64,000 bases of DNA from Roseomonas xinghualingensis. GTDB lineage: Bacteria; Pseudomonadota; Alphaproteobacteria; Acetobacterales; Acetobacteraceae. A model generated the notes under the pieces. It saw only the letters and a program-made list of their open reading frames with translations, was not told the origin of the DNA and ran no database searches. The stretch is taken from the NCBI RefSeq assembly GCF_025791835.1, contig NZ_JAOXLP010000021.1:1-64000 (forward strand), in the 5' to 3' direction. Shown here in pieces: positions 17,227 through 25,650 of this stretch; position 1 is the first letter of the stretch; each line of letters starts with the position of its first letter. A program made the translations under genes and the position numbers.

Positions 17227-17439
17227 GGGCCCGGGGCGAATGGATGATCGCGATTTTACGCGCGCGGGGGCAAAGTGCGGGATGTCCGATGACAAGAGAC
17301 GCCCGACATCTCTGCCACCATCTCGCATCGGCCGGAGGGTTTTGCCGCGGCCCCGGTTCCGCTCCGCTGCCATGGCAGCACGAGCCGCATCTCGCCCTCC
17401 CACTGGGCATTCTCCTGATAGGCCTGACCGCCGGATTGC

Positions 17440-20220
17440 TTGCCGGGACCAGGCTTGGCGAGTGAGGTTCGGTGCGGCGATATCGGCGGGTTTCCCCTTC
17501 CGTTGAGTGCGCGTCCCGGATCGGGATCCGGCGAACCTGCCCGTCCCAGCCCTGATGCGCTCCTCGCCCTTGCCAAGCAGGAAGGGCGCGGGCGGCTGAA
17601 GGTCTTCCTCGGCGCCGCCCCGGGCGTGGGTAAGACTTATGAGATGCTGACCGAGGCACGGCGCCGCGCGCTGGGCGGCGCCGATGTGGTGGTCGGGCTG
17701 GTGGAGGCCCATGGCCGCGCCGAGACCGCCGCCCAGGTCGCCGGCCTGGAGGTGCTGCCCCGAGCACGGCTGGACTATCGCGGCCAGGTGCTGGAGGAGT
17801 TCGACCTGGACGGCGCCCTCGCGCGGCGCCCCGCCATTCTGGTGCTGGACGAACTGCCGCACAGCAACGCGCCCGGCAGCCGCCACCCCAAGCGGTGGCA
17901 GGATGTGGAAGAGCTTCGCGCCGCCGGGATCGAGGTCTGGACGGCGATGAACGTGCAACACCTTGAGAGCCTGTCCGAGGCTGTGGCGCGCATCACCGGC
18001 GTGCGCGTCGCTGAGACCGTGCCCGACCATGTCCTGGCCGGTGCTGACGCGGTGGAACTGATCGACATCCCGCCCGCCGAGTTGCTGGAGCGCATGCGCC
18101 AGGGCAAGGTGTACCGCCCGGACCAGGCGGCGCGGGCGCTGAAAGGCTTCTTCCGCGAGGGGAATCTCGCCGCGCTGCGCGAGATGGCCCTGCGTCGCAT
18201 GGCGGAACGCGTCGATGCCGATGTCACCGGCTACATGCGGGCGAACGCCATCACCGGGCCCTGGCCCTCGGGGGATCGCGTCATGGTACTGGTGGGCGGC
18301 GAGCCCTCCGCCGAGATGGCGGTGCGGCAGGCTCGCCGCATCGCCGATGCCCTGCGCGCGCCGCTGGTCGCATTGCATGTCGAACGCCCTGGTCCTTCGA
18401 AGGGCGACCCAGGCCCCGCGCTCCGTCTGGCGGAGACGCTGGGCGCCGAAACCGAGACGGTGGTGGCGACCGACCTGCCCCGCGCCATTCTGGAGGCCGC
18501 GCACGCGCGGAACGTGACCCACCTCGTCATCGGCCGAGGCCGGCCCAGCCTCTGGCGTCGGGCGACAGGACGCACCCTATCGGCCGTGCTGCTGCGCCGG
18601 GCCTCGGATTTCGTCCTCCACCTGGTCCCAAGCCCGTCCACCGCAGGGCGCCCGCAAGTGATGCTGGAACAGCGCCCCCTCCCCGGATGGCTTGGCTGGG
18701 CAAGCGTCCCTGCCTTCGTGCTGGCGACGACAGGAATCGGCTTCGCGCTGGACGCCGGAGTGACAGATGGCGCGCTGGGCATGATCTACCTGGTGGCGAC
18801 GGTCGCGGCCGCCGTTGCCTTCGGGGCAGCGCATGGCTTCGCCACGGCCGTTCTCTCCTTCCTGCTCTGGAACTACCTCTTCATTGAGCCGCGCTACACC
18901 CTGACCATTGATGGGCCGCAGGAGATCGTTGGCGCGATCGTCTTCGGCCTCGTTGCCTTGCTTCTGGCAGGCACCGCCGGGCGGCTGGGCCGTACGGTCC
19001 GCAGCGCCCAGGCGCGGGTCTTCGGGCTGCGCCGGCTGGTCGAGTTCAGCCGCCGCCTCGGCGCGCCGATGGACCGGGCCACCCTCCTCGCCCTTATCGC
19101 CGAGGAGGCCGAGCGCGTTGCCGGTTGCCCCTGCTGCGTGCTGATGCCGCTCTCGGGCGAGGAGGTGCCGGGCCTGGCCTTGCCACGCGAGCGGCGGCCA
19201 GACGACCCCGACCTGATTATCCGAGCGGCCGCTCCGGCAACCGCGGAGCCGGACGACGCCTCCATGGCCGCCGCGCGCTGGGCCTATGCCAAGGGGCAGG
19301 CAACGGGACGGGGCACGGACACCCTGCCCGCCGTCGGGTGGCAGTTCCAACCGCTGCCGACGGGCCAGGGCTCGGCGGGGGGCGTCGCGGGCCTGGTCGG
19401 CCTGCGCTTCGCGGACCGTGCGGAGCCGCTCGACCCCGACAGGGCCCGCACGCTGGACGCCCTGCTCGACCAGGCGGCGATAGCGCTGGAACGGGCGGAG
19501 CTGATGGAGGAGCGCGCGCGGGGCGCGGTCCGGGCGGAGGCGGACGCGTTGCGCACCACCCTCCTCACCTCCCTTGGCCACGACCTCCGCACGCCGCTGA
19601 CTGGAATCCGCGGATCACTGGAGACGCTACGGACGATGGGCGATGCGCTCACGGCGGAGGCCCGGGCGGACCTCATCCTCGCCGCTGAGGAGGAGACGGC
19701 GCGCCTCGGCCGCTTCGCCTCGAACATCCTCGACATGGTGCGGTTGGAGAGCGGGCAGGTCGCCCTGCGGCGCGAGGCGGTGGACCTGCCCTCCGCCCTG
19801 GAGGCTGCCATAGAGCGGGCAGAACTTGCGACGGGGCGCCGAGTGGAACGGCGCATCGACACGCGGCTTCCAGCCCTGTCGCTGGACCCGGTATTGTTCG
19901 ACCAGATCCTCTCCAACCTGCTCGACAACGCCCTGAAGTTCTCTGGCCCCGGGGGCCAGGTCGCCGTTGTGGCGCGGCGCGACGGCGCAAGTGTTGCCGT
20001 TTCTGTCGAGGATGACGGACCGGGCATCCGGCGCGAGGATCTCGCCCGCATCTTCGACCCCTTCTTCCGTGCCTCCCGCACCGACCGGATCGTGGCCGGC
20101 AGTGGCCTCGGCCTGGCCATCTCACGCGGCCTTGCCCACGCGATGGGCGGTCAGATCACGGCCGAAAGTCCCATCCGGGAGGAACGTGGCACGCGAGTCA
20201 CCGTCCGGTTCACCTCATGA
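17440..20220 (+). CDS. kdpD: Sensor histidine kinase KdpD (osmosensitive K+ channel kinase)
   Basis: Up to 926 residues. Domains in order: N-terminal KdpD domain with Walker A GAAPGVGKT (residues 58-66 from this start) and PAILVLDELPHSN; a Usp-like domain (about 270-400); four close membrane helices (about 415-520); a GAF-like region; HisKA with the phospho-acceptor H714 in SLGHDLRTPLTG; and a HATPase domain with N-box DNALKFSG and DDGPGIRREDL. It senses K+ limitation and phosphorylates KdpE. No ATG precedes the conserved part; TTG codons at 17440, 17455 and 17503 are all possible, so the first 25 or so residues are uncertain. It overlaps kdpE by four bases. Confidence 0.95.
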   Translation: MPGPGLASEVRCGDIGGFPLPLSARPGSGSGEPARPSPDALLALAKQEGRGRLKVFLGAAPGVGKTYEMLTEARRRALGGADVVVGLVEAHGRAETAAQVAGLEVLPRARLDYRGQVLEEFDLDGALARRPAILVLDELPHSNAPGSRHPKRWQDVEELRAAGIEVWTAMNVQHLESLSEAVARITGVRVAETVPDHVLAGADAVELIDIPPAELLERMRQGKVYRPDQAARALKGFFREGNLAALREMALRRMAERVDADVTGYMRANAITGPWPSGDRVMVLVGGEPSAEMAVRQARRIADALRAPLVALHVERPGPSKGDPGPALRLAETLGAETETVVATDLPRAILEAAHARNVTHLVIGRGRPSLWRRATGRTLSAVLLRRASDFVLHLVPSPSTAGRPQVMLEQRPLPGWLGWASVPAFVLATTGIGFALDAGVTDGALGMIYLVATVAAAVAFGAAHGFATAVLSFLLWNYLFIEPRYTLTIDGPQEIVGAIVFGLVALLLAGTAGRLGRTVRSAQARVFGLRRLVEFSRRLGAPMDRATLLALIAEEAERVAGCPCCVLMPLSGEEVPGLALPRERRPDDPDLIIRAAAPATAEPDDASMAAARWAYAKGQATGRGTDTLPAVGWQFQPLPTGQGSAGGVAGLVGLRFADRAEPLDPDRARTLDALLDQAAIALERAELMEERARGAVRAEADALRTTLLTSLGHDLRTPLTGIRGSLETLRTMGDALTAEARADLILAAEEETARLGRFASNILDMVRLESGQVALRREAVDLPSALEAAIERAELATGRRVERRIDTRLPALSLDPVLFDQILSNLLDNALKFSGPGGQVAVVARRDGASVAVSVEDDGPGIRREDLARIFDPFFRASRTDRIVAGSGLGLAISRGLAHAMGGQITAESPIREERGTRVTVRFTS

Positions 20221-20930
20221 GCAACTCCCTTCCTGACCTCGCCCAGCCCCGCGTGCTGGTGGTCGATGACGAGCCGCAGATACACCGTTTCCTGAGCCCG
20301 GCGCTCGCCGCCTCCGGCTATGAGCCGGTGCAGGCAGAGAATGCCATGGCTGGCCTGCGCCTTGCGGCGACGCACGCCCCCGCCGCCGTGCTGCTCGACC
20401 TCGGCCTGCCCGACCTCGACGGGCAGGAGGTAATACCTCGCCTTCGCGCCTTCACCTCGGCGCCGATCATCGTACTCTCCGCCCGCGACGGAGAAACCGC
20501 CAAGGTGGCGGCGCTGGATGCTGGCGCGGACGATTTCGTGGAAAAGCCCTTCGCCCTCGCCGAGTTGCTTGCCCGCCTCAGGGCTGCCCTGCGCCGTGCT
20601 GCCGCCTCTGTGGGACGGGACGCGCCGACGCGGGTGGTCCAGGTCGGCCAGTTGGAGATGGACCTCGTGGCAAGGACGGCGACGCTGGGCGGGACGCCTC
20701 TCAAGCTGACGCCGCGCGAGTGGGGCCTGCTCGCGGCCCTTGCCCGCGCGGGAGCCGGGCGCGTTGTGACGCAGCGCCAGCTCCTTTCCGCTGTCTGGGG
20801 ACCAGGTCATACCGAGAGCCCGCAATATCTGCGTGTCTATATCGGGCATCTTCGCCAGAAGCTCGGCGAGGCGGCCACGCTGATCCGGACGGAACCTGGG
20901 GTCGGCTACCGGCTCGGCCCCACGGAGTAA
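20217..20930 (+). CDS. kdpE: Response regulator KdpE
   Basis: A 237-residue OmpR-class regulator. The receiver domain shows VLVVDDEPQ, the phospho-acceptor Asp in VLLDLGLPDLDG, the Ser/Thr position in IIVLSARD and the Lys in FVEKPF. The C-terminal winged helix contains LTPREWGLLAALARAGAGRVV and TESPQYLRVYIGHLRQKL. It activates kdpFABC when K+ is low. It starts in an ATGA overlap with kdpD. Three candidate target boxes are seen in this window, two between the divergent kdp units and one 17 bases after its own stop codon. Confidence 0.96.
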   Translation: MSNSLPDLAQPRVLVVDDEPQIHRFLSPALAASGYEPVQAENAMAGLRLAATHAPAAVLLDLGLPDLDGQEVIPRLRAFTSAPIIVLSARDGETAKVAALDAGADDFVEKPFALAELLARLRAALRRAAASVGRDAPTRVVQVGQLEMDLVARTATLGGTPLKLTPREWGLLAALARAGAGRVVTQRQLLSAVWGPGHTESPQYLRVYIGHLRQKLGEAATLIRTEPGVGYRLGPTE

Positions 20931-20947
20931 GGGTCAGGCTTCCCGGA

Positions 20948-20964
20948 TTTTATGCTGATTTTAC
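20948..20964 (+). promoter_or_regulatory. Third KdpE-type box, upstream of the Rossmann/DapA pair
   Basis: Reads TTTTATGC-TG-ATTTTAC, the same 8+2+7 layout as the two boxes between the kdp operons. A TTTTATGG element starts at 20992, exactly 28 bases beyond the box, reproducing the geometry of both kdp arms. The next gene starts at 21034, so this is probably a KdpE-controlled promoter for that gene and dapA. Confidence 0.6.
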
Positions 20965-21033
20965 AGGGGCTCGCCCCATTCAGCATCGAGCTTTTATGGC
21001 GGTCCCGTCACCTATGGCGGCGTGGAGGTTCCC

Positions 21034-21576
21034 ATGCCCGCTCTTACCCATTCCGTCGTTTCGCCCAAGCCTGCCCCCTCTGCAGCCGCAAGGCAGGCCA
21101 AGCCGGAGACCGGTGCGACATCCCTCACCTGGCCGCCGAGCCTACGCTCGCACGACGTACGGCCGGGTCGCGACGACCTGCTCGGAGCCGTCTCGGCAGG
21201 GCGTGACGACCGGGTTCTCGTCATCGGTGAGTCGGCGGCCGACACGCTCTGCGATGCCATGCGGCGGGGCTGCCGCGGTGGCTCGGCCTTCCGCACCGCG
21301 CCGGCGCATCCCGATCCCGTGGAGGTCGTGATCGCCCCCGCCATCCGCACTGAGGAAGCCGGGCAGGCCATCGCGGCCTGCGCCCGCCGCGCCCTTCCGG
21401 CGGGCGGGCGCCTCGCCCTGCGCGCGATCGGCCAGGGCGCGCTGGATGTGGCCCGGAAGGTCGCGGCGCGTCTCAGGACTTATGGGTTCGAGCGCGTGCG
21501 GCTGCGAGGGCAGGCCGAGGGTGCCCTTGTTCTCTGCCGCCTGTCCGGTGGCAGCAAGACACGGAAGGCCCGCTGA
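21034..21576 (+). CDS. Rossmann-like protein of unknown function (methyltransferase-like fold)
   Basis: A 180-residue protein that I do not recognise. Residues 1-45 are a low-complexity, Pro/Ala-rich head. Then DDRVLVIGESAADTLCDAMRRG looks like the first strand-loop-helix of a SAM-dependent methyltransferase or other Rossmann fold, VEVVIAPAI the fourth strand, and ARRALPAGGRLALRAIG the fifth. A glycine-rich GxGxG loop is not seen and the protein is short, so catalysis is doubtful. ATG 21034 follows GGAGG by six bases. It sits under the third KdpE-type box and its stop is one base before the DapA-family start, so the two are co-translated. Confidence 0.6.
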   Translation: MPALTHSVVSPKPAPSAAARQAKPETGATSLTWPPSLRSHDVRPGRDDLLGAVSAGRDDRVLVIGESAADTLCDAMRRGCRGGSAFRTAPAHPDPVEVVIAPAIRTEEAGQAIAACARRALPAGGRLALRAIGQGALDVARKVAARLRTYGFERVRLRGQAEGALVLCRLSGGSKTRKAR

Positions 21577-21577
21577 G

Positions 21578-22522
21578 ATGCGCCCTCCTCCAACCCTGCG
21601 GGGTGTCCTCCCCGCGCTCGTCACACCCTTTCGCGCCGACGACTCCGGCGAGTTGGACCTCGCAGCCCTGTCGCGCCTTACGGCACGGGCCGTCTCCCGA
21701 GGCGTGGGCGGGCTGGTCGTCTGCGGCAGCACCGGAGAGGCGCCGGCTCTCACCCCCGTGGAGCACGCCCGCGCGGTGGCCTGCGTAGCGGAGGCGGCCG
21801 GTGGCCTGCCCGTGGTCGCCGGCGTCGGCGCTCCCTGCACCGAGGCAGCCGTGGCACTGGCCGTCGCCGCGGAACATGTCGGCGCGACCGCCCTGCTCGT
21901 TTCCGCGCCACCTTACGTGAAGCCGGGACAAGTGGGACTGCGGGCGCATGTGCGCGCCATCGTGGCGGCAACCGGCCTTCCAGTCGTGCTCTACGACGTC
22001 CCGTCCCGCGCCGGTATCACCTTTGCCGACGAGACGATCGTGCGGCTCTTCGAAGAAGGGCACATCCATGCCTTGAAGGATGCGAGCGGCGACCTTTCAC
22101 GGCCGCCACGCCTCGCGCAGCTCTGCGGACCGCAACTGGTCCAGCTTTCGGGTGACGACGCGACGACGCTCGCCCACCTCGCCATGGGCGGGCAGGGCTG
22201 CGTCTCCGTGACCGCGAACCTGGCCCCTGCCCTCTGCACGATACTGCAATCCGCCTTTGCGGCGCGCGACATGAGCTTTGCGGCCACGCTGCGTGATCTT
22301 CTTGCCCCCCTCAACATCGCGCTCTTCGCCGAGGTGAACCCGATCCCCGTCAAGGCCGGGCTCGGGGTGCTTGGCCTGTGCGCGCCTGGCCTTCGGCTGC
22401 CGCTGACCCGCGCGGAGCAGACGACGGTGGAACGGCTCACCCGGTTGCTGGTGCCCATCATGGAACGGGAGGAAGCGACGGCGGCCTCCCTACAGCCCCG
22501 GCGGGCCAGGCAGGTTGCCTAG
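21578..22522 (+). CDS. DapA family lyase (4-hydroxy-tetrahydrodipicolinate synthase-like)
   Basis: A 314-residue class I aldolase-fold enzyme. It shows VCGSTGEAPALTPVEH (substrate carboxylate loop), the catalytic tyrosine in LYDVPSRAGI and the Schiff-base lysine in HALKDASGD. The family includes DHDPS, N-acetylneuraminate lyase and several keto-acid aldolases; the annotation dapA is not safe, because this copy lies in an accessory operon rather than a lysine cluster. ATG 21578 starts one base after the preceding gene. If the third KdpE box is real, it is induced with the potassium pump, perhaps for a compatible solute or cell-wall precursor (inference). Confidence 0.85.
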   Translation: MRPPPTLRGVLPALVTPFRADDSGELDLAALSRLTARAVSRGVGGLVVCGSTGEAPALTPVEHARAVACVAEAAGGLPVVAGVGAPCTEAAVALAVAAEHVGATALLVSAPPYVKPGQVGLRAHVRAIVAATGLPVVLYDVPSRAGITFADETIVRLFEEGHIHALKDASGDLSRPPRLAQLCGPQLVQLSGDDATTLAHLAMGGQGCVSVTANLAPALCTILQSAFAARDMSFAATLRDLLAPLNIALFAEVNPIPVKAGLGVLGLCAPGLRLPLTRAEQTTVERLTRLLVPIMEREEATAASLQPRRARQVA

Positions 22523-22641
22523 GATGTGCCAGTAGCCGCCGGGCCTGCGGCTCGCTCCCGCATCGGTCCGCGCTGCCGCGCGGGTGCCCAACCCGGTCAA
22601 TGCCACGAGACTTCGCACAGCCGCAAAGCGGATGTCCGAGA

Positions 22642-23298
22642 TCAGGTCGCAGGCCGCTTCGCCAGAGCGAGGCCGATGCCGAGCGCGATCATCGTGCCCC
22701 CCGACGCCTCCCGGAGGCGCCGGATCAGTGCGGGACGTGCTGCGGCGCCCTTTCGGATACCGCTCGCAGCGAAGGCGACAACGATGTCGGCAAGTGTATT
22801 GAGTGCGACCGATACAAAGCCGAGCACCATGAATTGCAGCGCCACATCGCCTTGCATCGGGTCCACGAACTGCGGGACGAAAGCCAGGAAAAAGGCTGGC
22901 GTCTTCGGGTTCAGCGCCTCGACCAGCACCCCTTCGCGGAACGCCCGCCGTGGTCCGACGGGCGGTTCCGCAGGCCGACCATCCAGGGGCCCCCTTGCAT
23001 CCCGTCGGGCTGACTGGAACGCGCGAAAGCCCATCCAGACCAGATAGGCAGCACCAACCAGCTTCAACGTGGTGAACAGCTCGGCGCTGGCAAGCACGAT
23101 GGCGGACACGCCCAGGCTTCCTGCAACGACATGGACCATGCCGCCCAATCCGGTGCCGAAGCTGGAAGCCACGCCTTCCGCCCGGCCGCCAGCAAGAGTG
23201 CGCGCCGCAACGTAGAAGATGCCCGGGCCTGGAGTGATGGCGAGCAGCAATGCCGCGATGGAGTACACGGCAAGTTGGGTCAGATCTGGCACGACCAT
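22642..23298 (-). CDS. LysE/RhtB family amino-acid exporter
   Basis: A 218-residue inner-membrane exporter with about six helices. The N-terminal AALLLAITPGPGIFYVAARTLAGGR is the LysE/RhtB signature, and PKTPAFFLAFVPQFVDP is the second conserved block. Members export lysine, homoserine, threonine or related compounds. It lies next to PaiB-like and MocR-type genes, a frequent trio in which the MocR regulator controls exporters or amine metabolism. It begins 33 bases after the PaiB-like stop on the same strand. Confidence 0.92.
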   Translation of the reverse strand: MVVPDLTQLAVYSIAALLLAITPGPGIFYVAARTLAGGRAEGVASSFGTGLGGMVHVVAGSLGVSAIVLASAELFTTLKLVGAAYLVWMGFRAFQSARRDARGPLDGRPAEPPVGPRRAFREGVLVEALNPKTPAFFLAFVPQFVDPMQGDVALQFMVLGFVSVALNTLADIVVAFAASGIRKGAAARPALIRRLREASGGTMIALGIGLALAKRPAT

Positions 23299-23331
23299 GA
23301 ATCTCGGCTGGAAAGCTGATTCTTGAGTCAG

Positions 23332-23955
23332 TCAGACCGGGATGAGCTTTGCCACGGCGCGCTCCGAGGGCCGCTCGCTCCCGGCCAAGCCAGCGGCCAC
23401 ACCTCGGCGGTCGGCCTCGGACCGATTCTGGCTCATCTTGCGCTTACCCTCTAGGCGCGTGATCGGCAGTCGCAGGCCGACAATTCCCTTGAGCTGCGCG
23501 CGGATGAAGGCCTCCGGCGCGTCGGCCACGGCCCAGGGCTCGGAACGGGGCCGCTCGTGCAGGTTCGTCAGGCGCGTGACAACCTCAAGCAGGCGGTCGG
23601 CATCCTCGAAGAACTCGGCCGGGCCATAGGCATGGACGGCGACGTAGTTCCAGGTTGGCACGACCTTCCCGTTCTCCTGCTTGGAGGGATACCAGGAGGG
23701 ACTGACATAGGCGTCCGGGCCCATGAACAGCGCCATGGCATCGCCGGCCGCCGGCAGCTTCCACTGGGGGTTTGCCCGCGCCAGATGGCCATAGAGCGTG
23801 CCGTAGGGGCCCTCCTCCGGTGCGAGGAAGAGAGGCAGGGGGGTGGCGACCAATCCTTCGGCTGTGGCGGTGACGAGATTCGCCAAACGAGCCTCGCGCA
23901 TCGCCCCGTGCAGAGCGGCAAGGTCGTCCTCACGGAAGGCAGGCGGGACATACAT
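23332..23955 (-). CDS. FMN-binding negative transcriptional regulator-like protein (PaiB family)
   Basis: A 207-residue PaiB-family protein. MYVPPAFREDDLAALHGAMR, the split-barrel segment ATPLPLFLAPEEGPYGTLYG, HLARANPQWK, and PSWYPSKQENGKVVPTWNY are characteristic. The family has a flavin-reductase-like FMN barrel; in Bacillus PaiB acts as a repressor of protease and sporulation genes, but the function in proteobacteria is not settled. ATG 23955 gives the family N-terminus; the longer frame overlaps the MocR promoter. It is divergent from the MocR regulator, which probably controls it through TGGACC repeats. Confidence 0.9.
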   Translation of the reverse strand: MYVPPAFREDDLAALHGAMREARLANLVTATAEGLVATPLPLFLAPEEGPYGTLYGHLARANPQWKLPAAGDAMALFMGPDAYVSPSWYPSKQENGKVVPTWNYVAVHAYGPAEFFEDADRLLEVVTRLTNLHERPRSEPWAVADAPEAFIRAQLKGIVGLRLPITRLEGKRKMSQNRSEADRRGVAAGLAGSERPSERAVAKLIPV

Positions 23956-23976
23956 CGACGTGACTCCTGGGCCGGC

Positions 23977-24039
23977 TTGGACCTTGCCCCGGGTCTGGAC
24001 CATAAGGAATGGCCAGTTTCCCCTGAAAGCACTGGACCA
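23977..24039. promoter_or_regulatory. TGGACC direct repeats between PaiB-like and MocR genes
   Basis: The shared promoter region contains CTGGACCA at 23995-24002 and again at 24032-24039, with a third TTGGACC at 23977-23983. Direct repeats of this kind are typical operators of MocR/PdxR regulators, which bind as head-to-tail dimers. The assignment to the adjacent regulator is inferred. Confidence 0.5.
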
Positions 24040-24049
24040 GTTTGTCGCC

Positions 24050-25528
24050 ATGGCATCAGACGCCCCCGCGCAGACGCGGGTCACCCGGAAGATCTGTGCG
24101 GCGATCAAGGACCAGATCACCTCGGGCCTGCTTGGCCCGGGGGCCCGGCTGCCCTCCACTCGGTCCCTGGCAGCGGAGTGGGGCGTCTCCCGGACAACCG
24201 TCACTGCTGCCTACGAACAACTGATCGCGGAAGGATATCTGGAAACACGGCACGGTGCCCGGACTCAGGTAGCTCAGGGACTTGGCCTTGCGCCTGCGCT
24301 GGACAGTCAGGCGGGATGTTCAGTAACTCCCGACCGGCTTTCTGCCTACGGCCAGCGACTGGCAGACTTCCCCCTCCTGCCCGTGTCCTGCAGGCCGCGT
24401 TTGATGGCAGACTTCCGATATGGGGACCTGGCTGCCGAGGACTTCCCGATGCTGGCCTGGCGGAAGGCGGTCGGCACCGCCCTGCTGCGCCGCCATGGAC
24501 GGCTCCGCTACGGCGATCCCCGTGGCTCCTCCGACCTCAGGGCAGCCTTGCAGGGCTATCTCTGGCGGGCTCGTGGCCTGCGCTGCGAGCCAGAGCGGAT
24601 CATCGTGGTCAACGGCTCGCAGCAGGGTCTCGACCTCTGCGCTCGGCTGCTGCTCGACCCCGGCAACCAAGCTGTGATGGAGAATCCGGGCTACAACCTC
24701 GCCCACCAGATTTTCCTCGCGGCCGGGGCCGATGTGATCCCCGTCACCGTGGATCAGGAAGGCATGCGGACAGACTGCCTGCCATCGGCGCGCCTGGCTT
24801 ATGTCACCCCATCCCACCAGTTTCCGCTGGGCAGCGTCATGTCTGCGGCACGCCGCCAGGACCTCCTCGCCTGGGCGCAACGCATTGGCGCCTATGTCAT
24901 CGAGGACGACTACGATAGCGAGTACCGCTTCGACATCGCCCCAATCCCTCCCCTACAGGCTCTCGATCACGCGGGACGGGTCATCTATCTCGGCACTGTC
25001 TCCAAGACGCTCTCCCCTACCCTGCGCCTTGGTTACCTCGTCGTACCGGCATCATTGTCCGAGGTCTTCGCCAAGGCAAAGCGGCTCGCGGACCGGCACA
25101 CGCCCAGCCTGGAGCAGGAGGCCATGGCGGAGTTGATCGGGAATGGCGCCTATGAGCGGCATGTCCGGCGCATGCGCCGGCGGAATGGCGAGCGACGCGT
25201 GGCGCTCCTGAGTGCGGTGTCGGCTTTTCTGGGCGATATAGTGACGGTGGTGGGCGCGGATGCCGGGCTGCACATCGTCCTCTGGCTTAACCATGTGCCG
25301 AAGGGACAGGAGGATGCAGTCATCGCTCGTGCGCTCGAAGCGGGTATCGGCGTGTACCCTGTCAGTCCCCTCTACGCCCCTGCTTCGGCGGACACCCGCC
25401 CCGATAGGGCGGGGCTGGTGATGGGGTATGCCAGCCTCGATGTGCGGGCCATCAACAGGGGTGTGCAGACGCTCCGGGAGGTTCTCGAAGCCCTCAATAC
25501 CGAGATTGGCGCGAGCAACAGACAATGA
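24050..25528 (+). CDS. MocR/PdxR-type GntR regulator with aminotransferase domain
   Basis: A 492-residue fusion. The N-terminal GntR winged helix (about residues 10-75) reads LPSTRSLAAEWGVSRTTVTAAYEQL. A linker leads to a class I aminotransferase-like domain with NGSQQGLDLCARLLL, FPLGSVMSAARRQDLLAWA, IEDDYDSEYRF and the PLP lysine in GTVSKTLSPTLRLGY. Such regulators sense PLP or an amine adduct and control vitamin B6, GABA or exporter genes. ATG 24050 is the first start that gives the GntR domain without reading through the divergent PaiB-like gene. Its targets are probably the PaiB-like and LysE genes. Confidence 0.92.
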   Translation: MASDAPAQTRVTRKICAAIKDQITSGLLGPGARLPSTRSLAAEWGVSRTTVTAAYEQLIAEGYLETRHGARTQVAQGLGLAPALDSQAGCSVTPDRLSAYGQRLADFPLLPVSCRPRLMADFRYGDLAAEDFPMLAWRKAVGTALLRRHGRLRYGDPRGSSDLRAALQGYLWRARGLRCEPERIIVVNGSQQGLDLCARLLLDPGNQAVMENPGYNLAHQIFLAAGADVIPVTVDQEGMRTDCLPSARLAYVTPSHQFPLGSVMSAARRQDLLAWAQRIGAYVIEDDYDSEYRFDIAPIPPLQALDHAGRVIYLGTVSKTLSPTLRLGYLVVPASLSEVFAKAKRLADRHTPSLEQEAMAELIGNGAYERHVRRMRRRNGERRVALLSAVSAFLGDIVTVVGADAGLHIVLWLNHVPKGQEDAVIARALEAGIGVYPVSPLYAPASADTRPDRAGLVMGYASLDVRAINRGVQTLREVLEALNTEIGASNRQ

Positions 25529-25598
25529 TGTTGGCCGCTTTCATCCGTGGGTGCCCGAAAGTAGCCGGGCCGCCTCCTCGAACTCCGCGGCCGTACCT

Positions 25599-25624
25599 GG
25601 CATTCGGGGTTTCCCCCGAATGCC
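25599..25624. terminator. Perfect hairpin between convergent genes
   Basis: GGCATTCGGGG and CCCCGAATGCC form an 11-base perfect stem around a TTTC loop. It lies between the stop of the plus-strand MocR gene (25528) and the stop of the minus-strand dehydrogenase (25651), so it could terminate both transcripts. No T tract follows on either side, which weakens a classical Rho-independent reading. Confidence 0.5.
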
Positions 25625-25650
25625 GCAGAATCACAGCGCTCCTGTTCTCC

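Larger units (their letters stand above)
17073..17439. promoter_or_regulatory. Divergent kdp control region
   Basis: This gap separates the minus-strand kdp structural operon from plus-strand kdpDE. It holds two 17-base KdpE-type boxes facing outward (17163-17179 on minus, 17210-17226 on plus) and a further half-site exactly 28 bases beyond each (CTTTACGCGCG on minus at 17125-17135, TTTTACGCGCG on plus at 17254-17264). All four are symmetric about 17194.5. A separate GCCGTG-CAAT-CACGGC hairpin (17182-17197) lies near the centre. A hydrophobic micro-ORF may occupy 17289-17465. Confidence 0.75.

Noticed and set aside
18577..19581. A 334-codon minus-strand frame inside kdpD
   Set aside because: KdpD is certain on the plus strand; the frame has no domain features.
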